The notes beneath the pieces are model-generated. The model had not been told where the DNA came from. It saw only the letters and a program-made list of their open reading frames with translations, and ran no database searches. This document shows, in pieces, positions 26,190 through 34,386 of a DNA stretch of 64,000 bases. This DNA comes from Phycisphaerales bacterium. Lineage in GTDB: Bacteria > Planctomycetota > Phycisphaerae > UBA1845 > UTPLA1. Position 1 is the stretch's first letter. Each line of letters opens with the position of its first letter. The position numbers and the translations under genes are program-made. Location: NCBI GenBank assembly GCA_022360095.1, contig JAKSDK010001569.1:1-64000 (forward strand), written 5' to 3'.

Positions 26190-26396
26190 TCCACTATGTA
26201 TAGAAGATCACGTCACCGGTGTCCATTTTTCCACGCAGGTCCCTCACTGGGTCCGTTCCGCCGGGGCGACACTTGTCCGGCACGAACCGACCTGTTAGCA
26301 TAATCGGTCTTGCCGGTCGCCCGGTCATTCACTATCGGGGCGGCGATTCTAGTACATGAGTGTTCCGTCTGACTTACGGTTCCGGAGGTAGCATGC

Positions 26397-28430
26397 ATGC
26401 CTAGTTATTCAACGAATGATATTCGCAATGTCGCCGTCGTCGGACACGGCGGCTCCGGAAAAACGTCTTTGTGCGAAGCGTTTCTGCACACGACCGGCGC
26501 CACCAACCGGCTCGGAAACGTCGCGGACAAGACCAGCCACCTGGATCTCGACGACGAGGAAAAGGAGCGAGGCTACTCCATCGATTCGCATGTCCTCAAC
26601 GTCACGCATGGCGACAAAATGATCAACGTCATCGATACTCCGGGAGCACCCGACTTCATCGGCCCCGCGATCGCATCTCTGGCCGCCGTGGAAACCGCCT
26701 TGATCGTCGTGCACGCCGCGGGCGGCATCCAGGTCAACACGCGCCGCATGCGCGAACAGGCCAAAGGCAACGGCCTTGCCCGCGTCATCGTGGTGAATCG
26801 TATTGACGCCGACAATGTGGATCTTCCGACCCTGATCGAGAACCTAAAGGAAAGTTTCGGCCAGGAAGTGACCCCCGTCAATTTACCCGCCGGGGGAGGA
26901 AAGTCTGTCGTCGACTGCCTCGCTAACGACAGTGGCGATGCCGATTTTTCAAGCGTCGCCGACGTTCACACCAATGTCGTGGAGCGAGTCGCCGAAGTCG
27001 ATGACGCCCTGATGACAAAATACTTCGACGAGGGAGCCCTGCCCGCTGAAGACGTCAGGGCGAACATCGCCAAAGCCATCGCCACGGGCACAATCGTTCC
27101 CGTCCTCTTTACCAATGCCACCGGCAACGTCGGCATCAAAGAACTGCTCACCTTCATCGCCGAGAGTTGCCCGTCCCCGGCCGAGGGAAAACAACGCGCC
27201 CTGGTGGTCGGCGAAGAGGAAAAGGCCGTCAAGCCGGACAACGATGCGTTCTGTGGGCAAGTCTTCAAGGTGGCCGTCGATCACAAAAGCCACATGAAAT
27301 ATTCCTTCATCCGAACCTTCAGCGGCACGCTGAAGTCGGACGCCAACCTCGTGATCTCGGGCGAAAGAAAGGGCACGCGCCCCGGCCATCTGCTCAAATT
27401 CCAGGGCGCCGAGCACAAGGATGTGGACGCCGCCATTGCCGGCGATATTTTTGCCGTCGCCAAACTCGATTTGAACATCGGCGATACCGTGTTCACGGAT
27501 GCCAGCGACGGCAAGGTCATCATGCCCAAAGTCCCGACGCCCATGTTTTCGCTCGCCCTGACACCCAAATCACGAGGCGATGAAGCGAAGATCGGCGATG
27601 CCGTCCGGCGCTTCTCCGAAATCGACCCGTGTTTCAAAACGACGCATGATCCTCAAACCCACGAACTGGTCATCAGCGGAACAGGGGACCTCCATCTTCG
27701 CGTCATCCTTTCCCGCATGGCTCGACAGTTCAAACTCGAAGTGGACACCAAGCCCCCGAAAATTCCCTACTGCGAAACCATCACCGCCAAGGCCGAAGGA
27801 CACTACCGCCACAAGAAACAAACCGGCGGAGCAGGGCAGTTCGGCGAGGTCTACCTGAGAATCGAACCCTTGGAGCGCGGAAGCGAACCACCGCTTGAGT
27901 GGGGCTGGGACATCTTCGGCGGTTCCATTCCCAGCCAATTCGAACCGGCCGTCAAAAAGGGTGTCGTAGAGCTGTTGAGCCAGGGGGCACTGGCCGGGTT
28001 CCCTCTGCAAGACATCAAAGTCTCGATTTATGACGGCAAACATCACCCGGTTGATTCAAAAGAGGTCGCCTTTAAAACCGCGGGCAAACTCGCTTTCAAA
28101 GACGCGATCCTCAAGGCCAAGCCCGTTTTGCTCGAACCGATCGTCAACATCGAAGTCACCGTGCCGTCGGAAAACGTCGGCGACATCACCGGCGATCTGG
28201 CTCAAAGGCGAGGCCGCCCCACGGGCCAGGATCTGATGCCCGGCAATCTGACGCTGATTACCGCACAAGTGCCTTTGGCCAAATTGTCGGACTACCATTC
28301 ACGATTAAGCTCGATCACGGGCGGAAAAGGCAGTTACGCCCTTGAGCTCTCCCACTACGAAAACGTGCCGAGCAACGAAGCTCAGAATATCATCACTCAG
28401 CACAAGCCAAAGAAAGACGAAGACGAATAA
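26397..28430 (+). CDS. Elongation factor G-like GTPase (paralogue lacking the catalytic His)
   Basis: The 677-residue protein has the full EF-G architecture: G domain, domain II, domain III (PTPMFSLALTPKSRGDE), domain IV (GGAGQFGEVYLRIEP) and domain V (PSENVGDITGDLAQRRGRP). GTP motifs diverge from translocase EF-G: G1 is GHGGSGKTSL, G3 is DTPGAPDF where true EF-G has DTPGHVDF, and G4 is NRID where EF-G has NKMD. The His that activates hydrolytic water is thus Ala. This pattern fits the EF-G-like subgroup, whose role is poorly defined. GGAGGT 7 bases before the ATG gives a strong start. No ribosomal genes are nearby. Confidence 0.9.
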   Translation: MPSYSTNDIRNVAVVGHGGSGKTSLCEAFLHTTGATNRLGNVADKTSHLDLDDEEKERGYSIDSHVLNVTHGDKMINVIDTPGAPDFIGPAIASLAAVETALIVVHAAGGIQVNTRRMREQAKGNGLARVIVVNRIDADNVDLPTLIENLKESFGQEVTPVNLPAGGGKSVVDCLANDSGDADFSSVADVHTNVVERVAEVDDALMTKYFDEGALPAEDVRANIAKAIATGTIVPVLFTNATGNVGIKELLTFIAESCPSPAEGKQRALVVGEEEKAVKPDNDAFCGQVFKVAVDHKSHMKYSFIRTFSGTLKSDANLVISGERKGTRPGHLLKFQGAEHKDVDAAIAGDIFAVAKLDLNIGDTVFTDASDGKVIMPKVPTPMFSLALTPKSRGDEAKIGDAVRRFSEIDPCFKTTHDPQTHELVISGTGDLHLRVILSRMARQFKLEVDTKPPKIPYCETITAKAEGHYRHKKQTGGAGQFGEVYLRIEPLERGSEPPLEWGWDIFGGSIPSQFEPAVKKGVVELLSQGALAGFPLQDIKVSIYDGKHHPVDSKEVAFKTAGKLAFKDAILKAKPVLLEPIVNIEVTVPSENVGDITGDLAQRRGRPTGQDLMPGNLTLITAQVPLAKLSDYHSRLSSITGGKGSYALELSHYENVPSNEAQNIITQHKPKKDEDE

Positions 28431-28453
28431 GAGCCGATAGCAATAGGAGCATC

Positions 28454-29614
28454 GTGCCGGATTGGTCGGTGCCTATTAGATTATGGAAAACACCTAGGGG
28501 AATACGTTATAGTCCCATGGGACGCCTTGCCTCGCACAATCTCCAAACGCAATGCCAATCCGGTGAGGCGGGAAAGCCGGCCCTTTCGCACGGCCCTCGA
28601 GACGTCGTGCCCTTTGCCCGGGAGATGCGCAAACTGGGCCCGAGTACAACCACCGTGGAGGATCTTACGAAACGGCATCATGCATCCTCGCCACCACCGG
28701 AATCCCCTTCGCGCCAGCCCAAACCAATCTCTCTCCTCACCAGAATCAGAATCTGGACCGTCCGGGCCTTCCTCGTGTCATGGATTCGCTGCTTCAGCCT
28801 CTCAGGCCTGCACATGCTCGGGCGAATCTTCGGCACACTCGAGTTTGCCATAGACTACAACCGCCGTCGTCGCGTCGACCGAAAACTCCAGTCCTTCTTC
28901 AAAGATGAGTTTTCACCCGCATGGCGCCGGCGAACAACCTGGCAATATTTCATGCGAATTCGATGCGACAAGATGTTCTACACCATCATGGACCGCATCC
29001 CACGACATAAGCTGATGAATCGAATCAAACGAATCGGCTGGGAAAACTTGGACGACGCGCTGAAAGAAGGAAAAGGCGTCTATTTCGCGCTTTGCCACTT
29101 CGGCTCTCACCACGTCGCCGGGCTCATCATGGCCTTGCTCGGATATGAACTCGCGGGCGTGCGGGATGCCAAAGAAAGCCCCGTCCGGCGATATATCCAG
29201 GAAAAATACCGCGAAACGTTCCCCGAAGTGTCCGGCGTGAAACTTTTTCACGCCACGTCGTTCCCCCGCGATATTTATCGACACCTGAAAAACAACGGCA
29301 TCCTCGCCAGCTTGCTAGACGCCGACCGAAAACGTGGCGAACAAACCCGCACATCCCCAGCCACGATCTTCGGCGAAGAACGCGAAATTCTTATTGGCCC
29401 CATCCAAATGGCGATCCGGTGCGGCGCCACAACGCTGCAGGGCTTCGTCGTCTCGCGTCCGAATTTCTACTACCAGCTCATTGTCACGCCACCACTCATC
29501 GATCCCAAAACCGTCACGGATGAGTCCGAGACCATCGCCAACGTCATCCAACGCTATGCCGACGGTGTCGAACGATTCGCACGGGAACACCCAGACCACT
29601 TGATGAATATCTGA
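28454..29614 (+). CDS. LpxL/HtrB-like lysophospholipid acyltransferase
   Basis: The 386-residue frame is open from a GTG 24 bases after the EF-G-like stop. The first 95 residues are low in hydrophobicity and unlike the family, so the real start may be ATG at 28517 or 28625; TTATAG just before 28517 could even be a -10. From about 95 the protein matches lipid A acyltransferases: one membrane helix (TVRAFLVSWIRCFSLSGLHML), WENLDDALKEGKGVYFALCHFG, then RDAKESPVRRYIQEKYR and LLDADRKRG. The catalytic HX4D/E box reads HFGSHH, with His where Asp or Glu is expected. It is probably an acyl transfer enzyme of the inner membrane acting on LPS or another lipid. Confidence 0.8.
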   Translation: MPDWSVPIRLWKTPRGIRYSPMGRLASHNLQTQCQSGEAGKPALSHGPRDVVPFAREMRKLGPSTTTVEDLTKRHHASSPPPESPSRQPKPISLLTRIRIWTVRAFLVSWIRCFSLSGLHMLGRIFGTLEFAIDYNRRRRVDRKLQSFFKDEFSPAWRRRTTWQYFMRIRCDKMFYTIMDRIPRHKLMNRIKRIGWENLDDALKEGKGVYFALCHFGSHHVAGLIMALLGYELAGVRDAKESPVRRYIQEKYRETFPEVSGVKLFHATSFPRDIYRHLKNNGILASLLDADRKRGEQTRTSPATIFGEEREILIGPIQMAIRCGATTLQGFVVSRPNFYYQLIVTPPLIDPKTVTDESETIANVIQRYADGVERFAREHPDHLMNI

Positions 29615-29651
29615 CAAGTCCACGGTAAACCGGCGTTGTGTAAAAAAGGCG

Positions 29652-29692
29652 TGCGGCACCCCGGAAAAATGGCGCGGTCAAAGGGTGCCGCA
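29652..29692. repeat. 10-bp perfect inverted repeat between convergent genes
   Basis: TGCGGCACCC and GGGTGCCGCA are perfect complements separated by 21 bases. This lies 38 bases after the acyltransferase stop. No T run follows on either side. It could be a rho-dependent or bidirectional terminator, or part of a small structured RNA. Confidence 0.45.
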
Positions 29693-29725
29693 GCGAGTGG
29701 AAGACAATGTTTCGAATCAAAGGCA

Positions 29726-29753
29726 TCCGACTTGCCCTCAGAAACAAGTCGGA
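29726..29753. terminator. 9-bp perfect hairpin, possible bidirectional terminator
   Basis: TCCGACTTG and CAAGTCGGA pair perfectly around a 10-base loop. It lies midway between the acyltransferase gene and the convergent gene ending at 29891. There is no U tract, so the terminator call is weak. Confidence 0.35.
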
Positions 29754-29890
29754 CCAACGGATTCTAGGCTCCCAATAAGGGCAAGTCGTCGCGGAATTTC
29801 AAATCGGAAAGGCCGAGCACAAGATCAAAGTGAGTCGGTCAATGCAAAAGCAGTGCTCCACAGTCCTCTAATATTATAGTGATGCTCAGT

Positions 29891-30514
29891 TTACGTGTCA
29901 ACCGGTGCGTCGGTGACCGACCAACCGGGAAAGGTGAGCTGATCCCCCGGCCTTAGCGGCCCCACCGTCTTGCCTGGTCCGGCAACCGGACGACGTGCAG
30001 ACTTGGCCGCCGCCGGACGTGCCGCGGCGACGAAACCATCCAAGTCCTGAAAGTCCCATGAGTCTCGACTCGCCGGCTTGCCGGAGGAATCCCGCACGAC
30101 CGCGCCATACCGGTCCACCAAAACACGGGTCGCAAACCGATCACAACGCGCTTCTTTCTGGCGCACATTACGCCGAGCCCGTTTAACCAGACGATGATAA
30201 AACTCGTGAAGAAACACAAACAAGACGAGTTCGTACGAATCGGAAAGCTCCAGGGCAAACAACTCGCGCCACCAATGCGTCCGGTTCGACCGGGGTCGGG
30301 CGATGTTCGTCAGAAGCTGATACGGATAACGATTCTTCCGGCCAAGATTTACGAAGATTCGATCCGTTTCATAGTAACATGTGCCCGAGAACTCGGCACC
30401 ACGACTGTAACGCACCGAAACGGCCAAACCGTCGTGCGGCCAGCCCTCGACAGCACTTAAAAACATGTCCTCGAGCCTTGTCGAATCAAGGCCGGTCGTG
30501 TTCGTGAATTTCAT
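29891..30514 (-). CDS. HEXXH protein, SprT-like putative metallopeptidase
   Basis: The 207-residue soluble protein has no signal peptide. The centre reads LVLFVFLHEFYHRLVKRARR: HEFYH is a HEXXH zinc motif on a hydrophobic helix, followed 14-20 residues later by EARCDRFAT, which could supply a third ligand. The N-terminal half has NLGRKNRYPYQLL and WWRELFALEL; the C-terminal 40 residues are basic and Pro-rich, then acidic. SprT-like or archaeal minimal metalloproteases have this layout, but the match is by motif only. The gene ends 276 bases from the convergent acyltransferase and starts 24 bases after the kdsD stop would be read through, so it is likely upstream of, and cotranscribed ahead of, nothing else on its strand here. 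Confidence 0.65.
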   Translation of the reverse strand: MKFTNTTGLDSTRLEDMFLSAVEGWPHDGLAVSVRYSRGAEFSGTCYYETDRIFVNLGRKNRYPYQLLTNIARPRSNRTHWWRELFALELSDSYELVLFVFLHEFYHRLVKRARRNVRQKEARCDRFATRVLVDRYGAVVRDSSGKPASRDSWDFQDLDGFVAAARPAAAKSARRPVAGPGKTVGPLRPGDQLTFPGWSVTDAPVDT

Positions 30515-30538
30515 CCCGTACCCGAAAGTTTGAGACGG

Positions 30539-31579
30539 TTATCCCAAGCCGGCACGAACAATATCCTGTAACCGGATGACACCCTTGGGACGTTGATCAT
30601 CCTCGGATAATACCAAAACGGTAATCTCGCTGTCGCGCATCAGTTTCAAACACTCAACAGCCAATGTTGCGGGCTTCACGGTCGAACACCTGACCGAGGG
30701 CTCATCAGGATCACGGCGACTCTGCTGCCAGGCATCACCTGCCTTCAACGAACCTGGCGCCGAATAACGAGTCAGCAATCGTCGCAAATCCCCATCCGTA
30801 AAGACGCCCTTCAAAGCTCCTTGTTCGTCAACGATGCAGGCCATCCCCAGGTGTTTGCCGGTCATTTCCAGAAGAAGATCATTAAACGACGCAGCGTCTT
30901 TGACAAGCGGCATCTCGTCACCGGAATGCATGAGGTCCGACGCGCGCAGCAGAAGGCGACGCCCAAGACTGCCGTCCGGGTGATATCTCGCGAAGTCTTC
31001 CTCACGAAAACCCCTCGCCTCAAGCAAGGCCATGGCCAGGGCATCACACAACGCCAACATCATCAGCGTACTAGTCGTCGGTGCCAGCCCCAAAGGACCC
31101 GCCTCGGGCAAAACGGGAATCGGCAGGGAAAGCTCTGCCAAATCCGCCAGGGGAGACGACGAGGGTTCGCAGATCGCGATGACGCGGCCACCCGTGTGCC
31201 GAAAATGGCTCACGAACTTGACAAGCTCCTCCGTCTGACCACTCTTGGAAAGCGCAAGCAAAACGGAACCGGGACACACGGCGCCGAGATCGCCGTGCAC
31301 GCCTTCAACCGGATGCATGAAGATCGCAGGCGTACCCGTGCTTGCAAGTGTGGCAGCCGCCTTCCGGGCAATAAGGCCGCTCTTTCCGATCCCCGTCACC
31401 ACCATCGGATCTTTCGCAGAACGGACCAACTCCACGGCCTTTGAAAAGGATTCTCCGACCATCTCCGACAGAGCGGAAATCCCCTCGGCTTGCTGCCTCA
31501 GAATCTCCCGCGCAAGCTCGACCGGTTTCTTCAATGGTGACTCCGAAACTTCATCGACCGCAGCAGCAGAAGTATCCAT
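30539..31579 (-). CDS. kdsD: Arabinose-5-phosphate isomerase (SIS domain plus two CBS domains)
   Basis: Interconverts ribulose-5-phosphate and arabinose-5-phosphate, the first step to Kdo of LPS and some capsules. The 346-residue protein has a SIS domain (about 40-185: VVTGIGKSGLIARKAAATLASTGTPAIFMHP, SKSGQTEEL) and a CBS pair (about 215-346: DLMHSGDEMPLV, GVFTDGDLRRLL). The GGGG ribosome-binding site is 8 bases from the ATG. It starts 14 bases after the Wzc-like kinase stop, so it appears to be transcribed with the exopolysaccharide genes. Together with the LpxL-like gene it supports an LPS-type outer membrane. Confidence 0.93.
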   Translation of the reverse strand: MDTSAAAVDEVSESPLKKPVELAREILRQQAEGISALSEMVGESFSKAVELVRSAKDPMVVTGIGKSGLIARKAAATLASTGTPAIFMHPVEGVHGDLGAVCPGSVLLALSKSGQTEELVKFVSHFRHTGGRVIAICEPSSSPLADLAELSLPIPVLPEAGPLGLAPTTSTLMMLALCDALAMALLEARGFREEDFARYHPDGSLGRRLLLRASDLMHSGDEMPLVKDAASFNDLLLEMTGKHLGMACIVDEQGALKGVFTDGDLRRLLTRYSAPGSLKAGDAWQQSRRDPDEPSVRCSTVKPATLAVECLKLMRDSEITVLVLSEDDQRPKGVIRLQDIVRAGLG

Positions 31580-31593
31580 CAGCTTGACCCCGA

Positions 31594-34299
31594 CTATTCT
31601 CGCCGCTCGTCAGGGTTGTCCGGGTGCTCAGGGTCGCCGCCCCAGTCCTCAAAGTGCTCGCCCATCTTGAAGTCCTCGCTATCGAGGTCCATAAGATCAT
31701 TGCCAAGATCAGAGGCCGGCTGATCCGTTAGAGAATCCAGTGACGAATCAGGCCACGCACTCTCGCCGGTGTCAGCCGATTCGTACAAAGGCTGGTCCGG
31801 ACCCAAATCGTGATCGACAACGATATCCAAACCGTCGACGTCACTAAAATCGGGCAACTCAGACCCCTCAGGCACCTCGGGCACCTCGGGCACCTCTTCC
31901 GCAGTCTCTGCATCCAGCACAACCGAACCCGGCACCGGCTCCGTCATCGGATCGGCGAGCGCATCCCAAGAAGAACCTTCGCCGGTTCCACCCGGCGGTG
32001 AGTCAGGCGGTGAGTCAGGCGAATCACTCGGCAAACGACCCTCCGGCGCCACAGAGTCCTCCTGACTCCTCGGGGCGTCCAACTTCGGAACGGCCTCATC
32101 CCCTTCCTCGGGTTCGTGGTATTCGTAAAACTCGCGGTAGACCTTTCGGAAGTATCCACCCGCGCGAGTCTGAACCAGGTTCAGCACGGCACCAAAAACA
32201 CGAGCGTTGATCGCTTCCAGACTTGATTGAGTCCTTTGCAATGCGCCGCGCGAAGTCGCTCGATATTGACAGACCAGCAAACAACCGTCCACGGCGCCAG
32301 CCAGGACGATCGCATCACTCACCAACAAAACGGGCGGACCGTCAAAGATGACCAGATCGTAGCGCGATCGCGCATCCACCACGACATCCCGCAAATAACT
32401 GCTGCCCAGCAGCTCAGCCGGATTGGGCGGAATCGGTCCGGCGCTCAAGACGTCAAGCCCCGGAATCGAAGTTGACGTTGCATAATCTCCCAGATAACCC
32501 TGCCCCACAAGAATGTTGCTCAAACCCTCGGCTTTCATGTTCGGAAATATTCGAGGCAGGCCCACCCGCCGGAAGTTGGCGTCGACCAACAGCACCCGGC
32601 GACCGCTCAAGGCAACGGAAATTGCCAGATTGGTCGCAACGGTGGTCTTGCCGTTTCCTCCGCTGGGGCTCGTCACGAGGATGACGCCTTGCTGCTCCGC
32701 CGGCGCGCTGAAAAACAGGTTGGCGCGTAGATTACGAAACGCTTCCGCAACAATCGAATGCGGCGCATCGAGACTTGCCGTCTCAACCCTCTCAATAACC
32801 ACTTCGTCATCATCCGTGGTCGGTATCGTCCCCAAGACCGGAAGCTGCGTGCGCAATAAGTCGCGCGGCGTTCTCACCGACTTGTCCGTCAACTCCAACA
32901 GAAAAGCCAACCCCAGACTCAGGCCCAACCCGAGAATACACCCCGCCGGAATCCAGATCCCCAACCGCGGACTGCTGATTCTCTTCGGCTCGATGGCCAT
33001 GGACTGGAATTCGATTTGAACCGTTCGCTTCGCACGGAGCTGCATGTCGATCGCGCTCTTCTTCTCCGAAAGCATCTCGAACTGAAACCGGGCGAGTTCC
33101 AACTGGTCACGCATACTTTCGTATGTCTGTTTCTTGATTTCCTGGTCGCTCTGGGCCCCCTTGGCCTCGTTGACCCGGACCATCAGCGTCAAATGCTGTT
33201 CCTGTGCCTCCCGATAACGACGATGAACCTGCTCGATGAGCTCATTATGGTAACGAAGCGTCTTGATCGCACGCTCACGCTCAACATTCTGCCTGGCAGC
33301 ATCGCGAGCCAATCGGGTTCGCTTGACGATTTGATGGTTCGGACCATATCGCTGCGAAGCCAATTCGAGATCATTGTCGGCAAGCATCGCTTGACTTTCC
33401 AGCCTGGCGATCAGCGGGTCCTGAGCAAGGACCGCTTGAAGCTCCGCCGTGATCGGCAGGTCCTCCGGCTTGACCTCCCGCAAACTCTCCCACTGCGTGC
33501 GGAGCCCGAGTAACTCCACACTAAGTTCCGTCTCAAGGGCGATGAGCCTGAGAAGTTTCTCCGTCGCCTCTTCCGACGCGCCGGCGGAAAACTGATTCTG
33601 CCGAAATACCTCGATCTCCCGCTTGATAGACTCGAAGTTTCGCCTCGCGCGGTCGACTTCTTCACCAAGTTGTTCCTCTGCAAGACGAATCGAGTTTTTC
33701 TGCTGCCGGTCAACCTCATCAACATATTGCTGAACAACCGTGTTCACGATAATCGGCAGTTCCTTCTGAAACCGCCATGCGGCCGACACCTTGAGATAGT
33801 TCGAATCGCGAATCGGGGCCGCCACGAGGATATCTGCCAGCAAATCCACGATCGATTCGTTTTTTTCCTGTGCCACCAGATCCGCTTCTCGATACCAGTT
33901 CGTCCTGCGAAGATCGGGATCCTCCAGCGCCTTCTGGAGAACAGAAGGACTCTTGACGCGAAGCGCCTGATTCTGAAGTTCGCGCTCGATCTGCTCTTGA
34001 GTCACCGTCGGCGGTTTCAAAGGATTGATCACATCCGGCGGATTCAAAGACTCCACCCGAACCAGCGCAAAAGCTGAGTACTCCGGGTAATAAAATCTCA
34101 TGTAAATCGAAAACGCGGCGGCGCCGACCGTCAACAAAAACCAGACGATAATGATCATCACCAGCCGCTGGCGAATAATACGAAGCACGTCGGCGCCGCT
34201 TAACCCCATCCCCGCCGCCGGTGGAACGGGGCGCGGTCCGGGAGGACCTTGGGCCAAGGTGCTGCCCATGGTTGGGTTCGCTGGAGTTAGCGTTGTCAT
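31594..34299 (-). CDS. Wzc-like polysaccharide copolymerase / tyrosine autokinase with acidic C-terminal tail
   Basis: The 901-residue protein starts at MTTLTPANPTMG (GAGG 8 bases upstream). After a Pro-rich leader come TM1 (VMIIIVWFLLTVGAAAFSIY), a Wzz domain, a long coiled coil (about 160-430), the GNVR-like motif and TM2 (ASPRLGIWIPAGCILGLGL region). The BY-kinase domain has Walker A' SPSGGNGKTTVATN, VLLVDANFRR and VIFDGPPVLLVSDA. A Tyr cluster follows (GGYFRKVYREFYEYHE), the usual autophosphorylation site. Unusually, about 170 further residues rich in Asp, Glu, Pro and Ser follow it. It controls exopolysaccharide length and export with the Wza-like protein. Confidence 0.93.
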   Translation of the reverse strand: MTTLTPANPTMGSTLAQGPPGPRPVPPAAGMGLSGADVLRIIRQRLVMIIIVWFLLTVGAAAFSIYMRFYYPEYSAFALVRVESLNPPDVINPLKPPTVTQEQIERELQNQALRVKSPSVLQKALEDPDLRRTNWYREADLVAQEKNESIVDLLADILVAAPIRDSNYLKVSAAWRFQKELPIIVNTVVQQYVDEVDRQQKNSIRLAEEQLGEEVDRARRNFESIKREIEVFRQNQFSAGASEEATEKLLRLIALETELSVELLGLRTQWESLREVKPEDLPITAELQAVLAQDPLIARLESQAMLADNDLELASQRYGPNHQIVKRTRLARDAARQNVERERAIKTLRYHNELIEQVHRRYREAQEQHLTLMVRVNEAKGAQSDQEIKKQTYESMRDQLELARFQFEMLSEKKSAIDMQLRAKRTVQIEFQSMAIEPKRISSPRLGIWIPAGCILGLGLSLGLAFLLELTDKSVRTPRDLLRTQLPVLGTIPTTDDDEVVIERVETASLDAPHSIVAEAFRNLRANLFFSAPAEQQGVILVTSPSGGNGKTTVATNLAISVALSGRRVLLVDANFRRVGLPRIFPNMKAEGLSNILVGQGYLGDYATSTSIPGLDVLSAGPIPPNPAELLGSSYLRDVVVDARSRYDLVIFDGPPVLLVSDAIVLAGAVDGCLLVCQYRATSRGALQRTQSSLEAINARVFGAVLNLVQTRAGGYFRKVYREFYEYHEPEEGDEAVPKLDAPRSQEDSVAPEGRLPSDSPDSPPDSPPGGTGEGSSWDALADPMTEPVPGSVVLDAETAEEVPEVPEVPEGSELPDFSDVDGLDIVVDHDLGPDQPLYESADTGESAWPDSSLDSLTDQPASDLGNDLMDLDSEDFKMGEHFEDWGGDPEHPDNPDERRE
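31871..31896 (+). repeat. Tandem 9-base repeat in the Wzc tail
   Basis: GGCACCTCG occurs twice in full and a third time truncated, encoding EVPEVPEVPE on the minus strand. It is a short slippage-prone tract within the acidic tail. Confidence 0.7.
31994..32017 (+). repeat. Tandem 12-base repeat in the Wzc tail
   Basis: GGCGGTGAGTCA occurs twice head to tail, encoding DSPPDSPP on the minus strand. Copy-number change would keep the frame and only lengthen or shorten the tail. Confidence 0.7.
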
Positions 34300-34386
34300 G
34301 GTACCATCCTCGCCGTGCTCCCGACGACGCCGCGGGAAAAGAGCGCCTCCGTCCAATACCGAATCGAACCCCGGCGGTTCATATTC

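Noticed and set aside
34360..34386. tRNA-like T-loop (TTCGATTC on the minus strand)
   Set aside because: No matching T stem, anticodon arm or acceptor stem around it.
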